Made by a program: the position numbers and the translations under genes
Source: Trema orientale
Taxonomy: Eukaryota > Streptophyta > Magnoliopsida > Rosales > Cannabaceae
DNA: 64,000 nt
Direction: 5' to 3'
Assembly (NCBI GenBank): GCA_002914845.1
Contig: JXTC01000300.1
Coordinates: 74,816-138,815, forward strand
Notes under the pieces: model-generated
The model's database searches: none
The model's input: only the letters and a program-made list of their open reading frames with translations
Told to the model about the DNA's origin: nothing
Shown here: in pieces, positions 22,723 through 34,328 of the stretch
Numbering within the stretch: the first letter of the stretch is position 1
How the letters are laid out: each line of letters starts with the position of its first letter

Positions 22723-24692
22723 AAAATTTATTAAAAATATTTTTTTTAATGAAAACAAAAACAGACATGATAGTAGTAGAATAGTCATGCGTAAGCATAA
22801 CACAACTATTACTAATACAATTCAAATTACTGAATAGATAAAAACACTTTAGCTAAAAATGACGTCATTAAAGCATTCTTTTATGATTAAAAATATTACA
22901 AAATTGGATGGTAAGCACTGTTAGGCATATATGCTCTAAAAAGCAACATTTTTTAAATTAATAAATATTTGTGAGATATCTTATTATATCTTTTTTGTAT
23001 AGGTGTGATTGAATAAAAATTTATTTAATTATATTATATGTATCCACATGATCAAGAGGTAAATTCATAGAAGATATAGATATAAGTTATTTGAGATTAA
23101 GGAAAATATTTGTAATTAATAAGTTTATAATATGTTCTTTGTTTTAGCTACATTGACTTTAGTGAGTAAATTTGTCCTAATTACGTACGCATTTTCTAAT
23201 TTAGTTGGACTACATTGAAGTAAATCAATATATGAGATTTAATAGCCTTAAATATAACTATCAAGTTTATTAAATCTCATTGGAGTTAATACGTTACTCT
23301 TTATCATGAGTCAATTATTAGTTCATATTTATTGCACTTACCATTTAGGTTACCAATAGCTAAAAGTCAAATTTAGGAATTAATACTGCTAATAATTTAG
23401 TTGGAGGTATTTATGATTAATGACCTTCATATATTGACATTTATATAGAATTATACATGCATATCCCTTGACAGTTTTTAAGTACTTGATTAATATGTTA
23501 AAAATGGTCATTAGAAAAAATAGATAAGAATCACAAAATAAAAAATAATTAAATTGATTGGACAATTGAGATATTAATTTGATTATGAAATGCACAAAGG
23601 AATAAAATATAGAGATCAATGTAGCGTGGACCAAATAGTATCAGTGCGATAACATCTATACTATCATACTATGGTAGATTGCAATTATAGAATAGACTTT
23701 AGGATTAACAATTGCACAATTATTAGAGTCATTATTGTATGAGCTCAAAGATCTCTAAACTAGCTGCAAACTCGACTGTACCATTACAAGTCCAAATGAT
23801 GAAATGCAAATCATAGTTGGGCCTCACAAGGCCAAGACTGTTAAGCCTAGCCCAGTAGTTGGACATAGGCATATTGCACTATACTGTCCAATTTTTATGG
23901 AACTTGTTAGTTGATAGTTATTGCATTATATTATTCTTAGATATTCTTAATTTTTATCTTAGTTAACTAGAAATAAAACTCATATATATATATAATCTAT
24001 CAGTATAATAGTTTTGAGTTGGCCAATTCAAATTGGTGACTGATAAAATAACTATAAAATAACTATCTTTATTTTGTTTCTTACTTGAAATTAAGAAATA
24101 TGGACAAATATTAATAATTTCTAATTAAACAAATTAGTATATACTAATATATTTAAGTATAAAAGCTAATATACTGATGCATAAAATTGATATTGTCGAT
24201 ATACTAGTAAATGATAATTTAGCAAAAAGATGAAGAAAAAAAAAAGCAATTATTTATTAAAATGAAGTAAAAAAATAAATAAATTAACTATTCATTATAA
24301 AAACTCTTACTTATTATGGTCGAATTAATGCACGAGTCCAAAGTAACATAGTTTAATATAATGGACTAAATGTAGTTGCAGACTTAGCCAGATTAGTAAT
24401 CATATCTACGTCCAATATTAAGGTCTACAGATCAGTTCTCTCTACCCTCAATATCAATATATATATATATATATATATAAAATAGCATAACCTGACTCTT
24501 TAAGTCATTATAGCCATGTCGACTTGACCTAGTTTTTACATCCTAGTTTCGTTTTTATTTTTGCACCTACAGGTGTTCACCAGTCGAATTACACGACTTT
24601 TTTACCATGCCCAACCCGACTAAGTGCAAGTTGGGTTAGAACATCCCAATTCTGGCCAATAGAAGTATATAATTCGTCTAAACTTGCAAAAT
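22723..24692. other. AT-rich intergenic DNA
   Basis: No gene or element ends are recognisable. A (TA)n microsatellite lies at 24457-24478. Short frames on both strands (for example 23389-23634, minus) are low-complexity and look accidental. Confidence 0.6.
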
Positions 24693-24985
24693 TAGCCTCA
24701 ATATCCATTTTTTTGTCTTATGTTTTACTAATATCTACTTTTTAATTTTAATAGTTTCATACCCATTTTTAAATATATATTTTATATATAAAATACATGT
24801 GGTACAAATTGACATTATAAATATATATTGATAAGATACATTATAAAATATACCTTTTTTGGTATACATTTCATGTATGAAATATTTATAGCATACATTT
24901 CTCCAAAAACAGGAATAAAAATGGGTATGAGTCTATTAAAAATAAAGAACAAATATCTATGTAAATATGCTTAAAAAAAAGGGTA
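24693..24985. mobile_element. Foldback MITE 1
   Basis: The left arm, 'gcctcaatatccatttttt' through 'tttcatacccatttttaa' (about 24693-24772), pairs with the right arm ending 'ggtatttacgta' (about 24905-24990). Shared core: ttttaatag(t/a)(t/c)tcatacccattttta. The centre is rich in 'atatat'. No coding sequence. The target duplication is not clear. Confidence 0.65.
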
Positions 24986-25001
24986 TTTACGTACTTTTTT
25001 T

Positions 25002-25304
25002 CCAAACTTGAAAATTTTGTAAGATAATGACATGGATAAGACTAACTTGGGCAAAAAACGACTTTTTTATGTATTTTTCTGAAAAGAACATTTTTAGGAG
25101 TGTCAAGGACTTCTTGACCAAAGGTTAAGAATTTCTTGATTATGAAAAAATTATTATTTCGGATTTTTTCATAGTCAAGAAGTTTTTTTGCTATGGATGT
25201 TCAAAAAGTTCTTGATACTCCTAAAAATATCAATTTTAGAAAAATGCACAAAAAGATTATTTTGGCAAAAGTTAGTCCTACCTATGTTGTTTTCTCAAAT
25301 TTGG
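25002..25304. mobile_element. Foldback MITE 2, near-perfect hairpin
   Basis: Arms of about 145 bases (25002-25150 and 25160-25304) are inverted copies: 'ccaaacttgaaaattttg', 'ggataagactaactt', 'atttttctgaaaa', 'tttttaggagtgtcaagga' and 'ttcttgattatgaaaaaa' all have reversed partners. The loop is about 10 bases. A transcript would fold into one long hairpin. Confidence 0.8.
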
Positions 25305-25418
25305 TTGGTTGGTTAGCTTATTTTGGTTAGGCTTTTTTGGGCCTATTTTCAACTTCTTTTATGGGCCTTTAGACGGGCTTTAAAAAGCAGTAATTTTTTT
25401 AACACTTCATTTTAATCA

Positions 25419-25779
25419 GGGATCGTATCATTTTTATACATTGTATTTTGACACTTTATTCAGTTTATACCTTATGTTTTAGTTATTATTAACATTGACC
25501 TTTAGATGTAGAATCTATTATAAATTTATACTCTGACACCAATTTAGAGTAGTTAATTTACCAATATGTTGTTTAAAAAATTAAAAATAAACCATATAAA
25601 AACTGATATGAGAATAAGTTTATTAAATCATCTTGGTAAATTAACTGCTCTAAATTTGTGTCAGGGTATAAATTTATAACAAATATTAAATTTAAGGATC
25701 AATATTGATGATAACCAAAATACAAGATATAAACTGAATAAAGTGTCACAATACAAAGTATAAAAGTGATATTATCCCC
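25419..25779. mobile_element. Foldback MITE 3 with 8-bp target duplication
   Basis: A 361-bp element whose arms (about 150 bases each) share 'tgacactttattcagtttat', 'ataaatttatac(t/c)ctgacac' and 'aatttagag(t/c)agttaattta'. Flanks are tttaatca (25411-25418) and tttaataa (25780-25787), a one-mismatch 8-bp duplication. The 8-bp duplication suggests hAT, but the long arms are unlike most hAT MITEs, so the superfamily is open. Confidence 0.8.
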
Positions 25780-25856
25780 TTTAATAAATGTTCTTGCCCA
25801 TCTCTCCCCTTTTATAGAGAAATGGTCAAATATAGTTAATTTTACGGTAGTTATGT

Positions 25857-28800
25857 CAACATATCTACTAAATTCCTTTTATATACTAAGGTTGAATAAG
25901 TATATGCCCACTTTTAATACCCTAAAATCAATAGATGTCTCCAATTCAAAATTTATAACTAAATAATCTAATTAAGCACCTATTGAAAATAAATACCAAA
26001 AGCCTCATCAAAACTTTGATTTTTTTTTAGTAAATTAATATCAATTTGTTAGTTAAAAGTTTTTAAACTATTTTTTAACGTTTATGAGTTTATAAAATTA
26101 TAGAAAATTAACTTTATAGCTATTAGTGAGAAACTAATATTAAATAGTTTATATCTTTTTTCTCTTGACTGTATATCCACGTCTGTGCTCGGTGTATTTT
26201 CATACACACTATTTTTTGTTTTATTAACTATTACCCTCTTTAAAACCTATAATTTTCTATTAATCAATATCATTTGTTAGTTAAAAGGTTTTGAAACTTG
26301 TTTTAACATATTTATGAGTCCATAAAATTGGAAAAAATGAACTTTACCGCTATTAACATGAAATCACCATTGAATAGTACATTCCCTTCTCCTCTCCCTC
26401 TCCCCTCCTCCCCTCCCCCCCTCCAACATATCTACTAAATTCCTTTTATATGCTAGGGTTGAATTAGTATATGTCCATTTTTAATACCCAAAAATTAATA
26501 AATGTCTCCAATTCAAAAGTTATAACTAAAGGATCCAAAAATGAACTTTACTGCTATTAACATGAAATCACCATTGAATAGTACATTCCCTTCCCCTCCC
26601 CCCCTCCTCTCCAATATATCTACTAAATTCTTCTTATATACTAGGGTTGAATTAGTATATGTCCATTTTTAATATCCAAAAATCAATAAATGTCTCCAAT
26701 TCAAAAGCTATAACTAACGGATCCAATTAAACACTCATTGAAAATAAATACCAAAACCCTCATCAAAACCTCGATTATTTTTTTTAGTAAATTAATATCA
26801 ATTTGTTAGTTAAAGGTTTTTAAATAGTTTTTTAACGTTTATGAGTTCATAAAATTATAGAAAATTAACTTTACAACTATTAATAAGAAACCATTATTAA
26901 ATAGTATATCTCTTTTTTCTCTTGGTCGTATATCCATGTATGTGCTCGGTATATTTTCATATATACTACTTGTTGTATTAGTAACTATTACCCTCTTCAA
27001 GACCTATAATTTTCTATTAATCAATATCCATTTGTTAGTTAAAAGGATTTGAAACTTTTGTTAACATATTTATGAGTTCATAAAATTAGAAAAAATGAAC
27101 TTTACCGCTGTTAACATGAAATATGTTGAGATATTTGCCCTAAAAAGTAGATTTTCAATTTTACCCTTTTAGTATAAATAACTTTCTCTTATATGCAATT
27201 ATGATATTTGCTAGATTAAATTGTCACAGTTGAATAGTTTATTTATCTGAAAAAGATTCTATGACTTCATTTGTATAAAGAAACAAACATAATTAAGTAT
27301 TAATTATGGGAAGACTTGTTTCTTTATCTTAGTCTAAATTAACTAGTTCACAATCTGTAAATAAAGATGGAATACTTTATTTATTAAAGATCGTAGTGTT
27401 TGTCTATCTCAATGGGAATGATGTATCTCAAATCATTGAAGTGTCTGAATTCTGATAAAAACACTAATACAACATAAATAAGTTATGTGTATTGAACTGG
27501 ACTAGGTAATATAAAGAATTAGAGTGTCGTAACTCAATTCTTAGTATTTCCACAAACTAGCTCTTGGCATATAGATCTTAATCCTTGATGTTTGACTGGA
27601 CTTACTTTCATGGGTTATAGCCTTTTGATTTGTTAAAAGACTAGCCTCTATGAAATTAGAGGTGAACTTTGGCATATTAGAGGTTATGGCTTATAAATTG
27701 ATGGGAACACTAAATAATTGAGGACACTATACATTAATGCCACTTTAGGGTCTTTCAAGATTTGTGGAATAATTAAATCTAAGATCTTAGTATTCACTTT
27801 GTGAATTGGTTGATAATTTTGTTTAAATAGCCATTGAGAACAAAATTATCAACAACATTATTCATTGATAGAAAGATGATAACTTAAAGGTAAATATGTG
27901 TTGGAGGGGTATTATGATAATTTCACCTATCCAATTACGTCATTGTATAGGGATTTTACATGTGGTATAGAATATGCTAGATGGATCAGTTAATCAAGGC
28001 TAGTTGATTAAATATCTATAAAAGGCATGACATTTAATATAAGAGTATAGTATTGGACCTTTAATGGAGTGTCCTTTTTACTAATAGTATTTATATAAAT
28101 ACCATAGTAAAGAGTTATTATATATTTATCATACTATTAGAGCTTAGATTATTTAGATCTATTAGGTCCCTTGTCTAGCTCAATAAAACTCATTATTTGA
28201 TTGGTAGTATTTATGAAATTAGTTTCATGAAACTGTGTAAAATAATGATTCTACACAGAAATTGGTATTTTTATAAATAAGTTACATGAGTTGGATATAT
28301 TTATAACAATACACCTAAAGCCCAAATTAGAGAATAAGCTTAATCTTAGTTGGACTGGGATTAGTAGTTTTTGGACCTCATATATATAAGATAGATGAGA
28401 GGACAAACTGCACAGTAACTCAACCAACTAGAGCTACACGTGAAACAGAGGGAAAGAGAGAGAGAGAGAATTCGACTAAGGCTGAGAAAGTGAGGAAGAA
28501 AAAGTCTCCTGCAACCTCACGTTCTCATCTCACATCCTAGTATTCCAAAGGATCAAGAAAGTGTTCTTGATCATTTTCCAACGAAAGATTTAACTTGGTG
28601 CCCACTCGCCTCATCAACCAAGAGCAAGAGCATAGGCAAGAAGATTTAGGGTTAGAGATTTGATCACCATCAACAAGGAGATCAAGGAGGAGCATGCTAT
28701 AAGAGGTAAACCCTAATCTCATCTCTAGGGTTTATGCATCTAGATTTAATTTATATTAAACATGATCCTGTATATAATATATGCATTTTTTATGGTTACG

Positions 28801-29000
28801 AAAATTAATTTCACGTAAAAATTTTAAAATCTAAATCCGCTAATTTTTTTCGCTGTGTTTATGATGTGATCATGTGTTTTCCATAGTTTTCATGTATATA
28901 TGATTTTTCCTAAGTATTTGGTTAATTTCTAGCAAAATCACTATTGAATAGTACATTCCCTTCACATCCCCCTTTTGCGTTAGTATACCTTTTAAATCAG
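25857..29000 (+). repeat. Three-unit tandem repeat (567, 188 and ~570 bp), third unit interrupted
   Basis: Units begin 'caacatatctactaaattcc' at 25857 and 26424 and 'caatatatctactaaattct' at 26612. Unit 1 (25857-26423) is complete. Unit 2 (26424-26611) lacks the middle: it jumps from 'aactaaaggatcc' to 'aaaaatgaactttactgc'. Unit 3 (26612-27123, resuming at 28935) is complete but split by a solo LTR. Each unit ends in 'gaatagtacattcccttc' plus a C-rich tract. The family is unknown to me. Confidence 0.85.
27124..28934 (+). repeat. 1.8-kb solo LTR (copia, Angela/BARE-like)
   Basis: 1811 bases, starting TGTTGAGATATTTGCCCTAA and ending ...tttctagCA. Flanks are aaata (27119-27123) and aaatc (28935-28939), a four-of-five target duplication. 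Units 1 and 2 of the surrounding tandem repeat show the unoccupied site (catgaaatcaccattgaata), which fixes both ends. No internal region or second LTR is attached, hence a solo LTR from unequal recombination. The start and length resemble Angela/BARE copia LTRs; that assignment is by resemblance. Confidence 0.9.
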
Positions 29001-30049
29001 TTTAGTGTACTACATAAATCAATTGGTATATGGCCATTCAACTATACAAACTAAGAAAAGGGATATCTACTATAACAAGAGCTGTAAAGAAGGTTTGATA
29101 GCCATTGGCATGGTAGAACGATAGAAATAACATGACTTAAGCAAGAGTCACAACAGAGTTAGTCATTCCTAGCACGGCTTAATTACATGAGCCGTTAGAC
29201 TCACAAGTTTAGCATGATAGGCTGAGCGCACATGAAAATATATTAGGCATGACAAGTTAGCACATATTAAAAATGAATTTTATATATTATTTTCATTTAT
29301 TCTTACTATTTAAGAAGTCCTTTTAATTTCATCTTTTGTTATTATCTTATTTTTCTCTTATCCTCAACCAAGCTCAATTCTAAATATAAAAGTTTCATAG
29401 TAATCTTGTTAGTTTTCTTTGTTTACATTTGAATAATTTGGGAAACATTTTATAAAACAACATCAAAATTTCAAAATTTAGCAGCTTAAATTGGCTAATT
29501 TTTTCCGAAATAAACTGAAAGTCCGTGTAGGTTGACATTACAAGATGTGGAAGGCACAATATGGTACAACACGTTATAATATGAGCTAATGGATCATATC
29601 TAGCCAGTGATTCAGGATTTTGAACTAGTATGGTATGATACGACTAATAAGTAGGTCATGTTAAGCATGCAATGAAAGTATGTTTATGCTAACTTAAATA
29701 GGCCGTGCTAACACAACACAACATATTTGACAACTCTAATTATAATAAAGTGTCAAAATAGGCCATTTTACTAAAAGCCCCAAGAAAAATTACTCACTTG
29801 GACTAATTTTGAGTTGTTTTGTCTTTTTTATTAATTGGGTTAAAATAAAGGGATTTGACAGGTAGATAACTTCATGAAACTCATATTGATTTTTGGTTCT
29901 ATTGCTTCTTTTATTGATTTTTCTTTTCCTTAATGGAAAAAAAATTGGAGGAATAGGGAAACCAGAATAATATTTTTGCCTGAACATAACCATGAGCTTC
30001 CAACCCCACCACCACCAATGTTCGTTGAGAGCCCTTCAGTGAGGCCTAC
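29001..30049. other. Intergenic DNA, no gene seen
   Basis: AT-rich DNA with dispersed 'ggcatg', 'tagcacggctt' and 'ggccgtgctaacac' words that look like decayed transposon sequence. No coherent ends were found. The frame at 29790-29993 (minus) is a low-complexity accident. Confidence 0.5.
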
Positions 30050-30057
30050 TCCATCAC

Positions 30058-32243
30058 TAGGAATGGCAATAGGGCGGATCAAGGACGATTTTTCAATTAC
30101 CATCTATATCCCCAAAAGTCAATTATAATACCATATCCACCCTATTAACCATTCTTTTAGATACGGGGACAGTGCAGGTATTAACCAACGGATAATGAAG
30201 AAAACTATAGTTACTCATTATCCATTGATAATAATAAAATATTAAAAAAAATTAAAATGAAAATACTAAATCTTTTTCACAATCAACAAAAAATTAACCA
30301 CAACAATATACTGATAATTTTCAAACTCTAAAATTTAAATATATAAATACTAATAACTCTCCAAATTCATTATTTTACCAAAGATATAAGAATATAAATA
30401 GTGTAAAAATCAATACTGTTACTTGGAATATACAACAATAAAATCACACACTCCCGTGCGAGTGTACATGGTCACAAGTAATATAGATATGGAAGTAGAG
30501 TATCGAACCCACAAGGATTGATTATTAACTCTAAGCTAAGTATTAAAATTGGTCAATTAAAACTTTATCTAAACAACCAAAATATAGATTTTAGAGAAAT
30601 AAAATAAAGCAAATAAACTAACATGCAAAATAAATGAAAGTAATCAATAAAAAAAATATCTAGGTTTACTAATTCCCCAACCATCCTTTAAATACACAAT
30701 ATCCCAATTTTCCTCTTAAATTAATTAATCCACTAGAGTTGTCAACCGAGAATTCAAATTTATTTACAAACTCCTTTCTAAGACATAAGTGAAAATATCT
30801 AGGCAAGCTAATATGTTACTCCTAACATAAATTGACTAGATTCATTAAGTTTAGTTATTCTCACACAAAGGTTGTACAAGTCACATAGGTATATTCCTAT
30901 CCTATGCAAACTTACCCCAAACTAGGTAATCTTATGTTATTTTACCAAAGTCTAAATTTCTAATCCATTCCCAAGTTTATAGAAATTTCACTCAACAATA
31001 TATTTAGTGATCAATTAAATAGAAGCAATAAGCATAAGGTAAAACAAATAACTCAATAATGGATTTGATTAATAAAAGAGGAGAGAAAAAAACAAACACA
31101 AAATACTAGGTTGGTTCACATAGTAAAACTAGACAAAAAAGAATTTAGTTCATAATATTAATTAAGAACAATAACATTTTCATACAATGAATTCAAGACA
31201 TACAAAATATCAAAGAGAAAAGAGTATTAGAATTCTCCCTTTTTGAAGAGCTTAAAAGTGTTCATGGAGGTTGTCAATCTCCTCCTCCAAACTTAGTTTT
31301 TACTCTCTTGAATCTTCTCTTAAAGATTTGCTCTCAACAATATCACTCTCTAAATGTGAAAAATATAATGAAAAACTCACAAGAAAATGAAGAGAAAAAC
31401 CTAAGAACAAACTATAATTTTGATGTTGATGAGGAAATCAAGAAATAGAGTAGGTTGGAGCATATCTTCATCTTCTTCTTCCTCTCCTTATATGGCTGCC
31501 ACTCTCTCTTTCTCTCTATCCCAACATGTCTCTTTGAACCCCAAAGATAAGGTTTTAAAGAGGTGGTTCGTGCAAAACCTAAGGCAGGCTAAATTTGGAC
31601 TTTTGGATCGTCAAAAAGTTGATCTCGGCCGTCAATTATTGACTCAGGATGCAGGAGGTGGCGCCGCAGCGCCATTTTTGACGCTGTGGCGTTTTTTGGC
31701 CTTGTAGTGCCACTTTCTGCTGGTTTGGCGCCTCAGTTTCCCGGGTGCACTATTTTTTCGTTTGAGCTTCGATTTACGTCATTTTAATTGCGTTACGACT
31801 GTATCGGATTGAACTTCACTTCTAATAATTTGAAAGACTCATTTGTGAGATACAAATTTACCTCAATTCACATCAAACACCCTTATTTTATTCTCCTATA
31901 TGCACAAACAAGCAAAACAACAAAATAATAAGAAAAACGATTAAAACAACTAAATATGAATAAGAACATAGCAAAACATAAGGCAAATTAGTATTAGATA
32001 ACTCCAATTTTATGAACTCAACAAATACATATCTATATGTATAATAATTTTTCTATGTGAATATATATATCATGGCGGATACAGTATGGATTATGCTAAT
32101 ACCGTCTCCGCACCATATTTGCATATTAGCAGTGCAATTATTCCCCACTTCGGCTATTTTTTCTGCTTCAGCAGTATTTCTCCTCCCTATTCGGATTGAA
32201 TAAGTACGGATACCGGTAACTGTATGTTATATTACCATCCCTA
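30058..32243. mobile_element. hAT-like MITE, split by a solo LTR
   Basis: Ends TAGGAATGGCAATA and (reversed) TAGGGATGGTAATA form a 14-bp inverted repeat. Flanks tccatcac (30050-30057) and tctatcac (32244-32251) are an 8-bp target duplication with one mismatch, as for hAT elements. Without the LTR it would be about 570 bases, with no coding sequence. Confidence 0.8.
30417..32023 (-). repeat. 1.6-kb solo LTR inside the hAT-like MITE
   Basis: TG (30417) to CA (32023), flanked by perfect AATAC on both sides (30412-30416 and 32024-32028). The minus strand is probably the sense strand, since a TATA-like 'ccatataaggag' (near 31490) lies downstream of GC islands on that strand. One such island, 'ggcgccgcagcgcc', is at 31660-31673. 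The 95-residue frame at 31420-31707 runs through this LTR and is not a gene. The LTR is probably gypsy-type, family unknown. Confidence 0.88.
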
Positions 32244-32251
32244 TCTATCAC

Positions 32252-33972
32252 CCTAGCTCTATCAAGTGTTGTTACTAGTTAAGAATAAGATTGAATGAGG
32301 TGTAGTCCCAAATACTGCATCAGTTATTGGATTGGTAGGATTAAGCATTTACATTTAAAACCTTGAATAGAGTTATCCAGTACTCAAACCTATGACCTCA
32401 ACCTTCCACTGACCAATCTTTACTAATTAGAAATAAAGGGATACTAGAGTGACATCTCTCCCAAGATATTAACATTGGAGCTTCTTGCTTTGCTATCAAG
32501 GACAAGGTAGATGGTGGCCAGTGGGGGGCACAATTTTTTCGTATTTAAAATTTACATGTATTGTTTTAGAAAATTAAAATCATGCCCTTATTAGATATTT
32601 AAAATTCAAAGCACGCACTTATTTCTTATATTAAAAAGTTTAATCAATTAAGAAAACTATACCATCCTTTATGTAAGAAAAACAATTACCTAGTTTCTAC
32701 ACAATTTTTTTCGCTCTAAATTATTAATTTAAAAAGTCAATTAAATGCAATTATTGGCAAACATATTTAGAGAAAAGTAAAAGATTAAGACAATTCCTCA
32801 AAAAAGAAAAAAGATTAAGAAAGTTGTGGAGAAAATAGTTAAAAAGAAAAAATTAGTCTCAGTAGTCAGTAGTTAGTTAGTGTCCCAACTCAAATGAATT
32901 TCTAGCTTGTATATTTGAAAAAAAAAATTGAATTTCTAGCGCCATCTCAAGGAGGACGAAGTCGCTAGTGGCGACCTTGAAAACGACGACGTTTAGGGTG
33001 GGTCGACTAGGTAGAAGTAGAGGCGAACCTAGTGGGGCCTATGTTGGGAGATGTGTAAGCTATAGGTGGATTCTAGAGATAAGATCTATATAGTTATGTG
33101 AGACGGAGACCAAGAAGGTATAATGGTACGGTTGATGGAGGAAGAAGAATATGAAACAGCTCTGGCTATAGTGCAAAACTCAACCAAAACTTGAATGTCT
33201 TATTCGGTGGATAAGAAAGAAGCAACGTCGCACTTGGACTTGAAAGTCTGGCCGATGGAGAGCCGAGTTTGCTTCGGCGAGCCACAGTTGATGAGGTTAA
33301 TGGAAATGACGTTAGAGAGGATTACTTACCAAATGGACTCATATCCCAAGATAGTAGATGCAATTAGGTCCACCTCTTCAAATCTCTACAGTCAAATCTT
33401 CGTCCAAAGGCCTCAATTTACCCTCCCATTCCATGAGTGAAAAATGGGTCCCTAGGTTGGACAAACCCATTTTGTTTTATTTTGTTTTTATTTTTTCAAC
33501 ATAATCCCACGTGCGAATCCATGTATGTAATGCAAGACTTATATTTTACCCTTTTTCTCTTTTTTTTTTTTTTTAATTTTTCATAAGCGACATGTATTTT
33601 ACTTTGCGTGTATTGTATGTTCCACTCGATAATGGATAACATTTTTCCTTAGGCAAAGTGGTCAGAAAGCAGAATACCAAACCTGCAAAGGGAATCTCCA
33701 AATACAAATAAAATACACCACCTTTCAATTCCAAAACTAAAACCCTACTCTGACTCTATCGCAGACCTCTCTGTCTTTACATTCTCACCTTACGCAATAT
33801 ATTATTTCTCTATACAAATCTCTCACCATACATCGGCGTGTGAGCGTGATGTATATATCTATGCTAACCTAACATATATGGGATATAATATTCGAACTCA
33901 GAAAAAGAGAACTTGTTAGAGAGATGGAGCTTCTTTGTCGCCATTATCTTTGTGGGATATAACGTAGAAAGC
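32252..33972. other. Intergenic DNA upstream of the DUF936 gene
   Basis: No gene is supported. The frame 33195-33440 (81 residues) has balanced codon use, but I know no homologue and it has no partner exons that I can see. The last few hundred bases, with CT-rich runs at 33750-33830, may contain the promoter of the downstream gene; no single TATA box stands out. Confidence 0.4.
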
Positions 33973-34032
33973 TGTGCTGCTCCCTCTGTCTGCCTTTAAT
34001 GCAGAGATCTCAAACTCAAAGCCAAGAAACGA

Positions 34033-34039
<7 letters not shown>

Positions 34040-34072
<33 letters not shown>
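34040..34072 (+). repeat. (GA)n microsatellite in the 5' leader region
   Basis: About sixteen GA units, 256 bases before the DUF936 start codon. A (GTT)n run follows near 34153-34172. GA repeats are common in plant 5' leaders and promoters and can bind GAGA-type factors; any role here is inference. Confidence 0.85.
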
Positions 34073-34075
<3 letters not shown>

Positions 34076-34292
34076 CATCAAAGTGGATTTGACAACTGTC
34101 TGTATGGAGTCTCAGAAAGTCGAAAAGAAAAGAGAATTAAAAAAAAAAGAAATTTGTTGTTGTTGTTGTTGTTCTTTCCCAGTTTCTTACCCAATCCCCA
34201 ATGCCTTCATTGAGATTCGAAAGCGACTTGTCCAACTTTTCCTTCTTCACTAGGCTTCAGTCTACTAGTACTAATAAGGCCATTATTTCAAA

Positions 34293-34319
34293 ATGGGTTT
34301 TGGTTGTGAGCTTGGCTGA
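34293..34319 (+). promoter_or_regulatory. Candidate upstream ORF in the DUF936 leader
   Basis: An ATG nine codons long including its stop (ATG at 34293, TGA at 34317-34319) lies nine bases before the main ATG. A further ATG at 34201 opens a frame that runs through the main start in another frame. If the transcript begins upstream of these, they would limit translation of the main frame. Whether they are in the mRNA is unknown. Confidence 0.35.
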
Positions 34320-34328
34320 GGTGTTCCC

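Noticed and set aside
31420..31707. A 95-residue Ser-rich frame
   Set aside because: It lies wholly inside the solo LTR at 30417-32023, which has clear ends and a target duplication.
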